A DNA stretch of 5,422 bases, taken from assembly GCA_947175225.1 (NCBI GenBank), contig CAMWLX010000252.1:1-5422 (forward strand), in the 5' to 3' direction. A model generated the notes under the pieces. It searched no databases. It saw only the letters and a program-made list of their open reading frames with translations, and was not told the origin of the DNA. Position 1 is the stretch's first letter. The number at the start of each line of letters is the position of its first letter. The translations under genes were made by a program, and so were the position numbers. The stretch comes from an uncultured Porphyromonadaceae bacterium. GTDB lineage: Bacteria > Bacteroidota > Bacteroidia > Bacteroidales > Muribaculaceae. Of this stretch, positions 1 to 5,385 are shown piece by piece.

Positions 1-11
1 AAAGAATTTTG

Positions 12-19
12 TAATTTTG
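12..19 (+). promoter_or_regulatory. Bacteroidota -7 promoter element of the integrase gene
   Basis: TAATTTTG matches the Bacteroidota -7 consensus TAnnTTTG and sits in the 13-mer TTGTAATTTTGCA (9-21), which recurs exactly upstream of two other genes in this window. The -33 TTTG element would fall to the left of base 1 and cannot be checked. Transcription would start near base 26, leaving a leader of roughly 125 bases before the integrase ATG, which is long for this group. Confidence 0.6.
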
Positions 20-46
20 CATGAGACCTCTTGAAACTTTGGAGTT

Positions 47-145
47 GTGTTCAAAATGTGTTCAAATGGCATTCTGTGAACACGCTCCCTGATTGTTTTA
101 TTGGGGCCGAGAGATTAATAAAAGCTTGAACACAATTTTGAACAC
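47..145. repeat. Four TTGAACAC octamers as two inverted pairs in the integrase leader
   Basis: GTGTTCAA occurs at 47-54 and 58-65, and its reverse complement TTGAACAC at 126-133 and 138-145. Each pair is a direct repeat at 11-12 bp spacing, about one helical turn, and the two pairs are inverted to each other. Together, 47-65 and 126-145 form an inverted repeat of about 19 bp broken by one extra A, around a spacer of about 60 bp. A 7/8 copy, GTGAACAC, sits at 76-83. The layout suits dimeric binding of a regulator, or arm-type binding by the integrase or excisionase; as RNA it could fold over most of the leader. Which of these applies is inference. Confidence 0.7.
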
Positions 146-151
146 GGCAAT

Positions 152-1501
152 ATGAATAAGGCTCTTTTCAGTGATGAATCCCGGAGATTTGCGGGGGCTA
201 CGATATATATCATTCTCGCCCCTGACAATAGATATAAATTCGATGCAGGCAAACCTGTGCCGTTGACAGTCTGCGTCACACATCAGAGGATTCGGCGATA
301 TTTTGCGACAGGGGTCAAGGTATCGTCAATCAAGGAATACGAAACATTGTTTTCAAAATCGAATGCCGCGATTGAAACCCGAAAAGGTATCCGGAAGATA
401 TTTGATCAAGTATGTGCTAAAACCGATGAACTTATTATGCTCAATAGGTTCTCGGTAGCAGACCTCAAAAGCCATCTTGAAAAATCTGAGGGGAAGATGA
501 CAGAGAAAAACATGAAAGCCGATGATACCTTTTCTTATTGGGCTGCTCTCGATGCGTCAAAAGAAAAAGTAAAAACACGGGCTTTGTATTCTTCTGCTCT
601 TGATTGGTTCAAGCTCTTCCGTAAGGATAAACCAATTTCTCTTGGTGCTGTAGATACCGCCATTATCACGAGCTTTTCCAAGCAGCTCGATGAACAGAAA
701 GCCCGTAATGGCACGGAGCTGCCACTTTCTCTTGATACAAGAATGGTAATACTCCGTGCCACTCGTGCGGTATTCAATCAGGCACAGAAGGACGGACACA
801 CGATGATTGCTCCTAACTTCAAAGGTCTTATTCATGCCGGAAACCGTCGCCGTTTGAATGCCTTGACGGTGGAAGAAGTGTTGAGACTATGGGAATATTG
901 GCTTGCTTCACCCGATAAGCAGTCGAAGTATGCCCGTGCCGTAGGACGTTGGTTGCTCCTATACTGTCTAAACGGCATGAACACTATTGATATGGCTAAA
1001 CTTGTCTGGACTGATAAAGCATCTATTGAGCAGAAATATCCGCATTTTGTGTTTACACGCTCCAAGATTGACAGAGCGAATAAACCTATAGGAAAACAAC
1101 TTGATGAAACATCAGTACCGATTATTCCTCAATTGCGCCTGCTGCTTGATGTATATGCCTCTCCATACAATCCCGGTGAGCTTGTTTTTCCTGACATCTT
1201 TCTAAATGCTATTACCGATGAACAGAAGGCTATCCGAGTTCATGACTTCAACCGAAGAATTTCAAAGAACATCAAGGATGTATGCGAGTCGCTTGGCATC
1301 CAATGTGTCACACCACAATATGCCCGCAATTCCTTCATTTCAGCTTTGGCGCATCATGGTGTTATGACAGCTTACATCGACTATGCAGTAGGACATGCCA
1401 CATCTGAAGTGTCGGCACTTCTCGCAGGTTACATCTCTAATGTAACTCCGGCGATGATGCAGGCTTTCAACGAAAAAATCTTCATCGTGCCATCTACATG
1501 A
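152..1501 (+). CDS. Tyrosine recombinase / integrase (Bacteroidales arm-domain type)
   Basis: A protein of 449 residues that should catalyse site-specific strand exchange for integration and excision of the element. An N-terminal arm DNA-binding domain covers about residues 15-105 (a beta-rich stretch with 'RYFATGVKV'). A helical SAM-like core-binding domain spans about 120-230 and the catalytic domain about 235-449. Visible catalytic positions are K305, R392 (in 'ARNSF'), H415 (in 'VGH') and the probable nucleophile Y427 (in 'AGYIS'). The usual first arginine is replaced by N277 in 'GMNTID', and the HxxR histidine position is Q389. CTnDOT IntDOT also lacks the first arginine, so this need not mean inactivity. 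The H415-Y427 spacing of 12 is longer than the common 9. The length fits the family. The ATG at 152 has no Shine-Dalgarno sequence, as is usual in this phylum. The gene ends in tandem stops (TGA then TAA) before a hairpin. Confidence 0.9.
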   Translation: MNKALFSDESRRFAGATIYIILAPDNRYKFDAGKPVPLTVCVTHQRIRRYFATGVKVSSIKEYETLFSKSNAAIETRKGIRKIFDQVCAKTDELIMLNRFSVADLKSHLEKSEGKMTEKNMKADDTFSYWAALDASKEKVKTRALYSSALDWFKLFRKDKPISLGAVDTAIITSFSKQLDEQKARNGTELPLSLDTRMVILRATRAVFNQAQKDGHTMIAPNFKGLIHAGNRRRLNALTVEEVLRLWEYWLASPDKQSKYARAVGRWLLLYCLNGMNTIDMAKLVWTDKASIEQKYPHFVFTRSKIDRANKPIGKQLDETSVPIIPQLRLLLDVYASPYNPGELVFPDIFLNAITDEQKAIRVHDFNRRISKNIKDVCESLGIQCVTPQYARNSFISALAHHGVMTAYIDYAVGHATSEVSALLAGYISNVTPAMMQAFNEKIFIVPST

Positions 1502-1574
1502 TAATACAGATATTTTCCCTTTTACCATTTCATATATTGGTTATGGTTTAACGGCATATATTGCGCAAACCAGA

Positions 1575-1627
1575 TACATCAAGCGACGGAATCTCAAAAA
1601 ATAATTGCGATTCCGTCTTGTGATGTA
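1575..1627. terminator. Two-tier inverted repeat after the integrase; terminator and/or operator
   Basis: An inner perfect 9-bp stem GACGGAATC/GATTCCGTC (1585-1593 with 1609-1617, 15-nt loop) is extended by an outer perfect 7-bp stem TACATCA/TGATGTA (1575-1581 with 1621-1627). A 3-by-3 internal loop separates the two. A T-rich run follows (AATTTTGTTTTG), so it could end integrase transcription. The right arm runs through the -33 position of the next promoter, so it could equally be an operator for the ATPase gene. The pairing is directly visible; the function is inferred. Confidence 0.6.
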
Positions 1628-1647
1628 AATTTTGTTTTGTAATTTTG
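1618..1647 (+). promoter_or_regulatory. Promoter of the ATPase gene
   Basis: The -7 element TAATTTTG at 1640-1647 lies in the same 13-mer seen ahead of the integrase (1637-1649). A TTG at 1618-1620 sits 19 bases upstream and is an acceptable partial -33 TTTG. Transcription would begin near 1654, about 24 bases before the ATG at 1678. This rules out the in-frame TTG at 1645, which lies inside the promoter, as the start codon. Confidence 0.7.
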
Positions 1648-1677
1648 CACCGGATAAATATAAAAACAGACTTAGAT

Positions 1678-3093
1678 ATGTTGATTGGACGAAAAGATGA
1701 GGTTAGGGCTTTGACCGATGCATATAAATCGGATAGGTCTGAATTTATTGCCATATACGGCAGGAGGCGCATTGGCAAGACATTTCTTGTAAGGGAAACA
1801 TTCGATGGCAAATTTTCATTTTCTTATTCAGGGATCTATAATGTATCTACCAAAGCTCAGCTGCAAAATTTTCATATGGCACTGAAACAGCATGGAGCCT
1901 CAGTCAAGAAAACTCCGGTAAATTGGATAGAAGCGTTCGGTCAATTGTCAGATTATCTCAATGGCTTGCCAAAGGGAAAGAAGATTGTGTTCATTGATGA
2001 ACTACCATGGATGGATGGGCCGAAATCAAGTTTTCTACCAGCCTTTGAAAATTTTTGGAATGGCTGGGCTTCCGCGAGAAAGGACATTCTGCTTATAATA
2101 TGTGGCTCTGCAACATCGTGGGTCGTTAATAAGATATTCCACAACAAGGGTGGTTTACATAACAGGCTTTCTGATAAAATATATCTACGGCCATTTACAT
2201 TGGGCGAGTGTGAGGAGTATTCAAAATCTCAGCGACTCAATATGCCGCGCAAGGTATTAGTGGAGGCATATATGATATTAGGAGGAGTACCTTACTATTG
2301 GTCACTGCTAAAACGGGGACAGAGTCTTGCTTCCAATATTAACGCACTGTTCTTTGCAAGAGAAGCAAAGCTCAAAGATGAATTCAAGGAACTATATTCC
2401 TCGTTGTTTAAGAACCCGGAGCCATATATGGCGGTGATTACCGCACTTGGCAACAAAAAAGTTGGAATGACCCGCGAAGAAATAATACGTGAGACATCAC
2501 TGCCGGATACGGGCCGCATAAAGATTTATTTGGAGGAACTTGAATCAAGCGGATTCATACGACGTTACAATGCTATTGGTTCGAAGACAAAAAATGCGTT
2601 ATTTCAGTTAATAGACAACTTCACATTGTTTCATTTCCGGTTTTTATCAAAGAAGACGCTCTATGATGAAGACTATTGGTCAAAAATTCAAGGAACATCG
2701 AAATATAATAATTGGAGCGGTCATGCGTTTGAAAGGACGTGTCTCCAACATACAAATCTCATAAAAAGAGCGTTGGGAATTCAAGGAGTGTTGACAAGCG
2801 AATGTTCATGGCGTGCACTGCCATCCGACGGACAACCAGGTGCTGAGATAGATTTGCTAATCGACCGCAATGACAAGGCAATCAATATCATTGAGATAAA
2901 ATTCACAAAGGGAAGATTTGCCATCTCAAAGAAATATCTTGAAAATCTTGAAAATAAGCGTATGCGTTTGCAAAATTCGTTAAAGTCTCATAAGTCAATA
3001 TTCCTGACAATGTTGACATTTGAAGGCTTGGCAGAAAACGAATATTCGTATGGGATAGACACAAGCTTTACATCGGATATACTATTCCAATAA
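1678..3093 (+). CDS. ATPase with winged helix and C-terminal restriction-nuclease-like domain (ATPase_2/DUF234 type)
   Basis: A protein of 471 residues of the archaeal-type ATPase family common in Bacteroidales; its cellular role is unknown. After an opening 'LIGRKDE' come Walker A G28-x4-G33-K34-T35 ('GRRRIGKT'), Walker B 'VFIDEL' with D107 and E108, and a sensor-like strand 'LLIICGSATS' (138-147). A winged helix lies at about 255-310 ('MTREEIIRETS' to 'GFIRRY'). The C-terminal part has the PD-(D/E)xK pattern: E352 in 'GHAFE', D392 in 'AEIDLL' and E406-x-K408 in 'IIEIKF'. All nuclease-type acids and the lysine are present, so DNA cleavage is possible but unproven. Related families have been described as STAND-like ATPases with helix-turn-helix and nuclease domains. 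The ATG at 1678 fits the promoter and the family's usual first residues. The gene has its own promoter, stands between the integrase and the excision block, and looks more AT-rich than its neighbours, consistent with cargo acquired separately. Confidence 0.85.
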   Translation: MLIGRKDEVRALTDAYKSDRSEFIAIYGRRRIGKTFLVRETFDGKFSFSYSGIYNVSTKAQLQNFHMALKQHGASVKKTPVNWIEAFGQLSDYLNGLPKGKKIVFIDELPWMDGPKSSFLPAFENFWNGWASARKDILLIICGSATSWVVNKIFHNKGGLHNRLSDKIYLRPFTLGECEEYSKSQRLNMPRKVLVEAYMILGGVPYYWSLLKRGQSLASNINALFFAREAKLKDEFKELYSSLFKNPEPYMAVITALGNKKVGMTREEIIRETSLPDTGRIKIYLEELESSGFIRRYNAIGSKTKNALFQLIDNFTLFHFRFLSKKTLYDEDYWSKIQGTSKYNNWSGHAFERTCLQHTNLIKRALGIQGVLTSECSWRALPSDGQPGAEIDLLIDRNDKAINIIEIKFTKGRFAISKKYLENLENKRMRLQNSLKSHKSIFLTMLTFEGLAENEYSYGIDTSFTSDILFQ

Positions 3094-3167
3094 ATGCACC
3101 AAGTAACATCTGTATCCTCCTATGACGCTGATATGTGAGCAAATTGAATATTTTATGTTGTAGACTA

Positions 3168-3206
3168 AGAGGGAGAAAAGGGAATTTGAAGCCTTTTTCT
3201 CCCTCT
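3168..3206. terminator. Strong hairpin downstream of the ATPase gene
   Basis: AGAGGGAGAAAAGG (3168-3181) pairs with CCTTTTTCTCCCTCT (3192-3206), giving 14 base pairs with one bulged T and a loop of about 10 bases. It stands 75 bp after the ATPase stop. The sequence after it is only moderately T-rich (CGTTCCATTTTAATATTT), so it is an imperfect intrinsic terminator; it could also stabilise the mRNA 3' end. The stem is clear, the role inferred. Confidence 0.65.
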
Positions 3207-3529
3207 CGTTCCATTTTAATATTTACTGACATTTTTTGTGTCATGTCACACTTTTTGTCAATACGAAGTCTGATAATATCTGGTAGAAATAAAGGATCTA
3301 ATCTTTTATCTTCATCAACTATCATGTTGGGGTAACTTCTATCTATGTCCTTTTTGGCTTAAAGGAACTTCTAATCGTCACCTTTTCGGTTACACTGAAA
3401 TTTTCTCACTTCGCCAAAAAAATCCGCAAAGTATTATATCACAGAAACTTAAATTTAGCAACTTGCTGGATCTTACAACTTTGTATTTCTGAGTTTTTCA
3501 GGGCAAAAAGAAAATCACACGTTTTATTT

Positions 3530-3580
3530 AAGAAAAGTGTTCAGATTTTCTTCACATAAGAAAAGTCTATTGTAATTTTG
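3530..3580 (+). promoter_or_regulatory. Promoter of the DUF3853 gene with overlapping inverted repeats
   Basis: The -7 element TAATTTTG at 3573-3580 lies in the 13-mer TTGTAATTTTGCA (3570-3582). No clean -33 TTTG is seen; the T-rich stretch at 3546-3552 is closest. AAGAAAA occurs at 3530-3536 and 3558-3564, with its complement TTTTCTT at 3546-3552 between them, so the middle copy can pair with either flank. A GTGTTCAG at 3537-3544 matches the integrase-leader octamer in 7 of 8 positions. Dyads overlapping a promoter suggest a repressor or excision-protein site, but this is inference. Confidence 0.6.
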
Positions 3581-3624
3581 CAGAGTCTCATGAGGACAAA
3601 ATGAGTATGGCCATACTCCACGTT

Positions 3625-3732
3625 GCCTTTATCACCCTTTATTTCTTTAGTGACTCCTGTTTCTTTAGCGACTCCTGTTTCTTTAGCGACCTCTGTTCCT
3701 TTAGTGCCCTACGTTCCTTTATCGATCTTTTT
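3625..3732. repeat. Tandem array of about six 18-bp repeats (core CTTTAgyGAC)
   Basis: Units start at 3625, 3643, 3661, 3679, 3697 and 3715. The three central units are nearly identical (TTCTTTAGCGACTCCTGT, with one to three changes). The outer units are diverged, and both carry CCTTTATC. The array lies between the promoter and the most likely start of the DUF3853 gene. The unit length keeps one frame open, so it can be read as 'FFSDSC' repeats in an extended protein. Direct repeats of this size next to DNA-binding and replication-type genes resemble iterons, but neither protein binding nor an origin can be shown from sequence alone. Confidence 0.85.
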
Positions 3733-3756
3733 CCCACACTTAAAAAATTTCCACCC

Positions 3757-4068
3757 ATGAAAATAGAAAATCTTCTATCAAAACCGGTGTGGCAGATGAC
3801 CGGGGAAGAGCTACTGTTCCTCTCACGACAAACAGCCGACACCAGCATCCATCCTGAAACCACCAAGGAGACTCCATCGGAAAAACGTTACGTTTACGGC
3901 ATCGCCGGAATATGTCACATCTTCTGTTGCAGCAAAGCAACTGCAATCCGTATTAAGAAAAGCGGAGTAATAGACAAGGCCATCACCCAAGTTGGCCGAA
4001 AGATTGTGATTGACGCAGAACTTGCCTTGCAGCTTGCTTCCGCCAACCATGAACTCAACAAACGATAG
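3757..4068 (+). CDS. DUF3853 family small helix-turn-helix protein, probable excisionase/regulator
   Basis: A protein of 103 residues beginning 'MKIENLLSKPVWQMTGEE', which is how I recall DUF3853 proteins of Bacteroides mobile elements starting. Residues 45-90 look like an excisionase/MerR-type winged helix: 'GIAGICHIF', then 'SKATAIRIKKSGVID' as the likely recognition region, then 'GRKIVIDAELAL' as wing and last helix. The likely role is DNA binding near the element ends, as directionality factor for the integrase or regulator of excision genes; this comes from context. The reading frame is open back to an ATG at 3601, which would add 52 residues, mostly 'FFSDSC'-like repeats encoded by the 18-bp array. 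I prefer 3757 because it gives the usual family length and an A-rich start context. The 3601 ATG lies only about 13 bases after the predicted transcription start, so the repeats would otherwise be an untranslated leader. Confidence 0.8.
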   Translation: MKIENLLSKPVWQMTGEELLFLSRQTADTSIHPETTKETPSEKRYVYGIAGICHIFCCSKATAIRIKKSGVIDKAITQVGRKIVIDAELALQLASANHELNKR

Positions 4069-4087
4069 GAGCCTAACCTTAATCATT

Positions 4088-4110
4088 GGAATTTAGCTAT
4101 GAGCTAAACC
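4088..4110. promoter_or_regulatory. Short perfect dyad after the DUF3853 gene
   Basis: TTTAGCT-ATG-AGCTAAA (4092-4108) is a perfect 7-bp inverted repeat with a 3-base centre, flanked by GG (4088-4089) and CC (4109-4110), which can add two pairs across two bulged A residues. It starts 20 bases after the DUF3853 stop. There is no T-run after it, so it is a poor intrinsic terminator; an operator or mRNA processing site is as likely. Confidence 0.4.
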
Positions 4111-4134
4111 TATCCATATTATTCTGACCCAAAC

Positions 4135-4269
4135 GTCCCAAAGTCCTTTCCTTACAAACCAAATCCTTTTTTACAAAAGGGAGAATAGTGTTGCCCCGCT
4201 AATCGCCAAAAAAGAAAAAATAAAGATAATGTTAGGGGGATTTTTAAGGGGCAAAAGGTCTTTTGGGAC
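4135..4269. repeat. Long-range imperfect inverted repeat in the spacer before the primase-like gene
   Basis: GTCCCAAAGTCCTTT (4135-4149) is nearly the reverse complement of AAAGGTCTTTTGGGAC (4254-4269), with one gap and one mismatch. The arms enclose about 104 bases that include a small hairpin CCTTTT-TTAC-AAAAGG (4165-4180) and runs of G near 4233-4251. The right arm ends 30 bases before the primase-like ATG. No clear TAnnTTTG promoter is seen in the 231-bp spacer, so the gene may be read through from the DUF3853 promoter, with this fold affecting translation or serving as a protein-binding site. Confidence 0.5.
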
Positions 4270-4299
4270 AATTTAATACTCATCATTAAAACTTTGAAT

Positions 4300-5385
4300 A
4301 TGGAAAATATTAAAATTTCTGCAATGGAGTTTGACTCCATCGTGCCGGTCGATGACCTCTGTATGGCTGCCGGATTTGTCTGCAACTCTCAGCGTCGTGC
4401 TTTGAGACACTATGCTCTCCCTGATGGTCGGGAACTGACCGTGAACACCGCCCGTAACGAATGGGCTATGAAAAATCCGGACTGCTATGGCAGTGCATCA
4501 CAGCTTGTCAAAAAACTTGGGTTAACAAGGTTGACAGAAGGTGACAATTTCGGAATGGCATTCTCACTTGTGGAGAAACTTTATACAGAGCGCGATAGTA
4601 TTCCGCCAACATTCGGCTATATGCCAATTAGCAGACCGATATGGGATTTCACGGATACTTGCCATCCTAAAAATCGGGAACTCGGAAGACTGATGAACCG
4701 ATACGGCCTGTCAATGGATAACGTTAAAATCCACACTCTTGAAGGCTCATTGCCTCATGTCAAGAGTCAGAAACCTGAGCGCGTCTTAGCTATGTCTGTT
4801 GGTGAGAATACTGATAGTTTCATGGCTTTCAACGGACAGGTGTTCCGACAAATCGGTGATGCCGGAATGAGCACCGTAGGACAACGCAGGAAAGACCAGA
4901 CCTGTATGGTCTATGAAAATCCCCTCGACTTCCTTACCCTTATGGAATCGGTGATACGCAATAATGTCTACCCGATTATGGCTCGACGTTATCACATTAT
5001 CTTAAATGGGAAGCGAGGGCTCGCCGAGGCTTGCGAATACCTGAAGTCTAATCCTGACTTTCTTGAGGTTCGTTGTTTTATGCCTCAAAATGAGTTTGGG
5101 CAGACAGCCTTCGCTGCCATAAATGATGCTGTGAAAGGGACTGCCATCGACCGCTCAGACCTGTTCCAAGGCTTCGGATCACTGTTTGAAAAGTACCGCC
5201 CGAAGGTGCCCGAATCTTACAGAAAATGGAAGACGGCTCAGATAAAGAAAGAAAACCAGGTTTACGTATCGGAGGCAGTGAATGTCGGACAAAAGGAAAT
5301 GACACCTAAGATCAAGAAACGGTCTTCGTCTGGTATGGAAAAGAGCGCGATTATCGACCGGAAGGAAGGAGGACTGAAGTTATGA
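4300..5385 (+). CDS. Toprim/primase-like protein of a mobilizable element, with degenerate catalytic site
   Basis: A protein of 361 residues resembling the CHC2-toprim primases of Bacteroides mobile elements (compare prmN1 of NBU1). The N-terminus (about 10-70) follows the primase zinc-finger domain plan: 'VPVDDLCMAAGF', 'TVNTARNEWA', then a helix 'SASQLVKKLGL'. The Cys/His zinc ligands are not kept. Residues about 125-195 match the segment between zinc finger and toprim. The toprim region begins at 'MVYENPLDFL' with the conserved glutamate as E206 and continues through 'YHIILNGKRGLAEACEYL'. Where toprim proteins have D-x-D before a glycine there is P262-Q263-N264 ahead of G267, so both metal-binding acids are gone. 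A basic tail follows (about 308-361). Primer synthesis therefore looks unlikely, and a structural or DNA-binding role in excision or mobilization is inferred. The ATG at 4300 is preferred over an in-frame TTG two codons upstream. The stop overlaps the next ATG. Confidence 0.7.
   Translation: MENIKISAMEFDSIVPVDDLCMAAGFVCNSQRRALRHYALPDGRELTVNTARNEWAMKNPDCYGSASQLVKKLGLTRLTEGDNFGMAFSLVEKLYTERDSIPPTFGYMPISRPIWDFTDTCHPKNRELGRLMNRYGLSMDNVKIHTLEGSLPHVKSQKPERVLAMSVGENTDSFMAFNGQVFRQIGDAGMSTVGQRRKDQTCMVYENPLDFLTLMESVIRNNVYPIMARRYHIILNGKRGLAEACEYLKSNPDFLEVRCFMPQNEFGQTAFAAINDAVKGTAIDRSDLFQGFGSLFEKYRPKVPESYRKWKTAQIKKENQVYVSEAVNVGQKEMTPKIKKRSSSGMEKSAIIDRKEGGLKL
5367..5372 (+). promoter_or_regulatory. Shine-Dalgarno-like AGGAGG before the overlapping next gene
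   Basis: AGGAGG lies inside the end of the primase-like gene, 9 bases ahead of the ATG at 5382. Bacteroidota genes rarely use a strong Shine-Dalgarno sequence and none of the other starts here has one. Combined with the ATGA overlap it suggests translational coupling, although the purine run also encodes ordinary residues of the upstream protein ('RKEGGL'). Confidence 0.4.

Larger units (their letters stand above)
3094..3600. other. 507-bp AT-rich gap without a convincing gene
   Basis: Short open frames exist on both strands, but none shows a recognisable motif, a plausible start context or protein-like composition, and the minus-strand one runs into the end of the ATPase gene. What can be seen is a strong hairpin at 3168-3206, a short direct repeat AACTTCTA (3334-3341 and 3366-3373), and a promoter with nested inverted repeats at 3530-3580. 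Between 3210 and 3525 I see nothing else I can name; a small RNA or a decayed gene cannot be excluded by eye. Confidence 0.6.

Noticed and set aside
1544..1572. TGGTTT...AAACCA around the palindrome TTGCGCAA as a recombination core or attachment site
   Set aside because: Arms of 6 bp with a 17-bp centre do not match the usual core-site geometry, and no second copy is present to act as partner.
1645..1677. In-frame TTG start that would lengthen the ATPase by 11 residues
   Set aside because: The codon lies inside the -7 promoter element, upstream of the expected transcription start, and the ATG at 1678 gives the usual beginning of the family.
3068..3335. Small open frames on both strands in the gap after the ATPase (about 66 and 85 codons)
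   Set aside because: They overlap each other and the strong hairpin, and the minus-strand one overlaps the ATPase end. Neither has a recognisable motif, a promoter at a sensible distance or convincing composition.
3625..3732. 18-bp array as a CRISPR
   Set aside because: The units are contiguous with no spacers and are too short for CRISPR repeats; no cas gene is present.
3639..3866. Minus-strand frame with repeated 'SLKKQE' units
   Set aside because: It is the complement of the 18-bp array and of the DUF3853 gene; the repeated peptide follows from the DNA repeat.
3411..4213. Shared 11-mer TCGCCAAAAAA at 3411-3421 and 4203-4213
   Set aside because: It is largely a poly-A run in AT-rich spacers and shows no further similarity around it, so it is probably coincidence.
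4233..4267. Runs of G as a possible G-quadruplex
   Set aside because: The runs are of unequal length with uneven, partly long loops and one run of only two G, so a stable quadruplex is not supported.
4294..4299. In-frame TTG two codons before the primase-like ATG
   Set aside because: The ATG at 4300 is a better start codon and nothing favours the extra two residues.
1987..4448. Further octamer-like sites (for example GTGTTCAT at 1987-1994 and GTGAACAC near 4441)
   Set aside because: They are 7/8 matches inside coding sequence, and several such matches are expected by chance in a window of this size.
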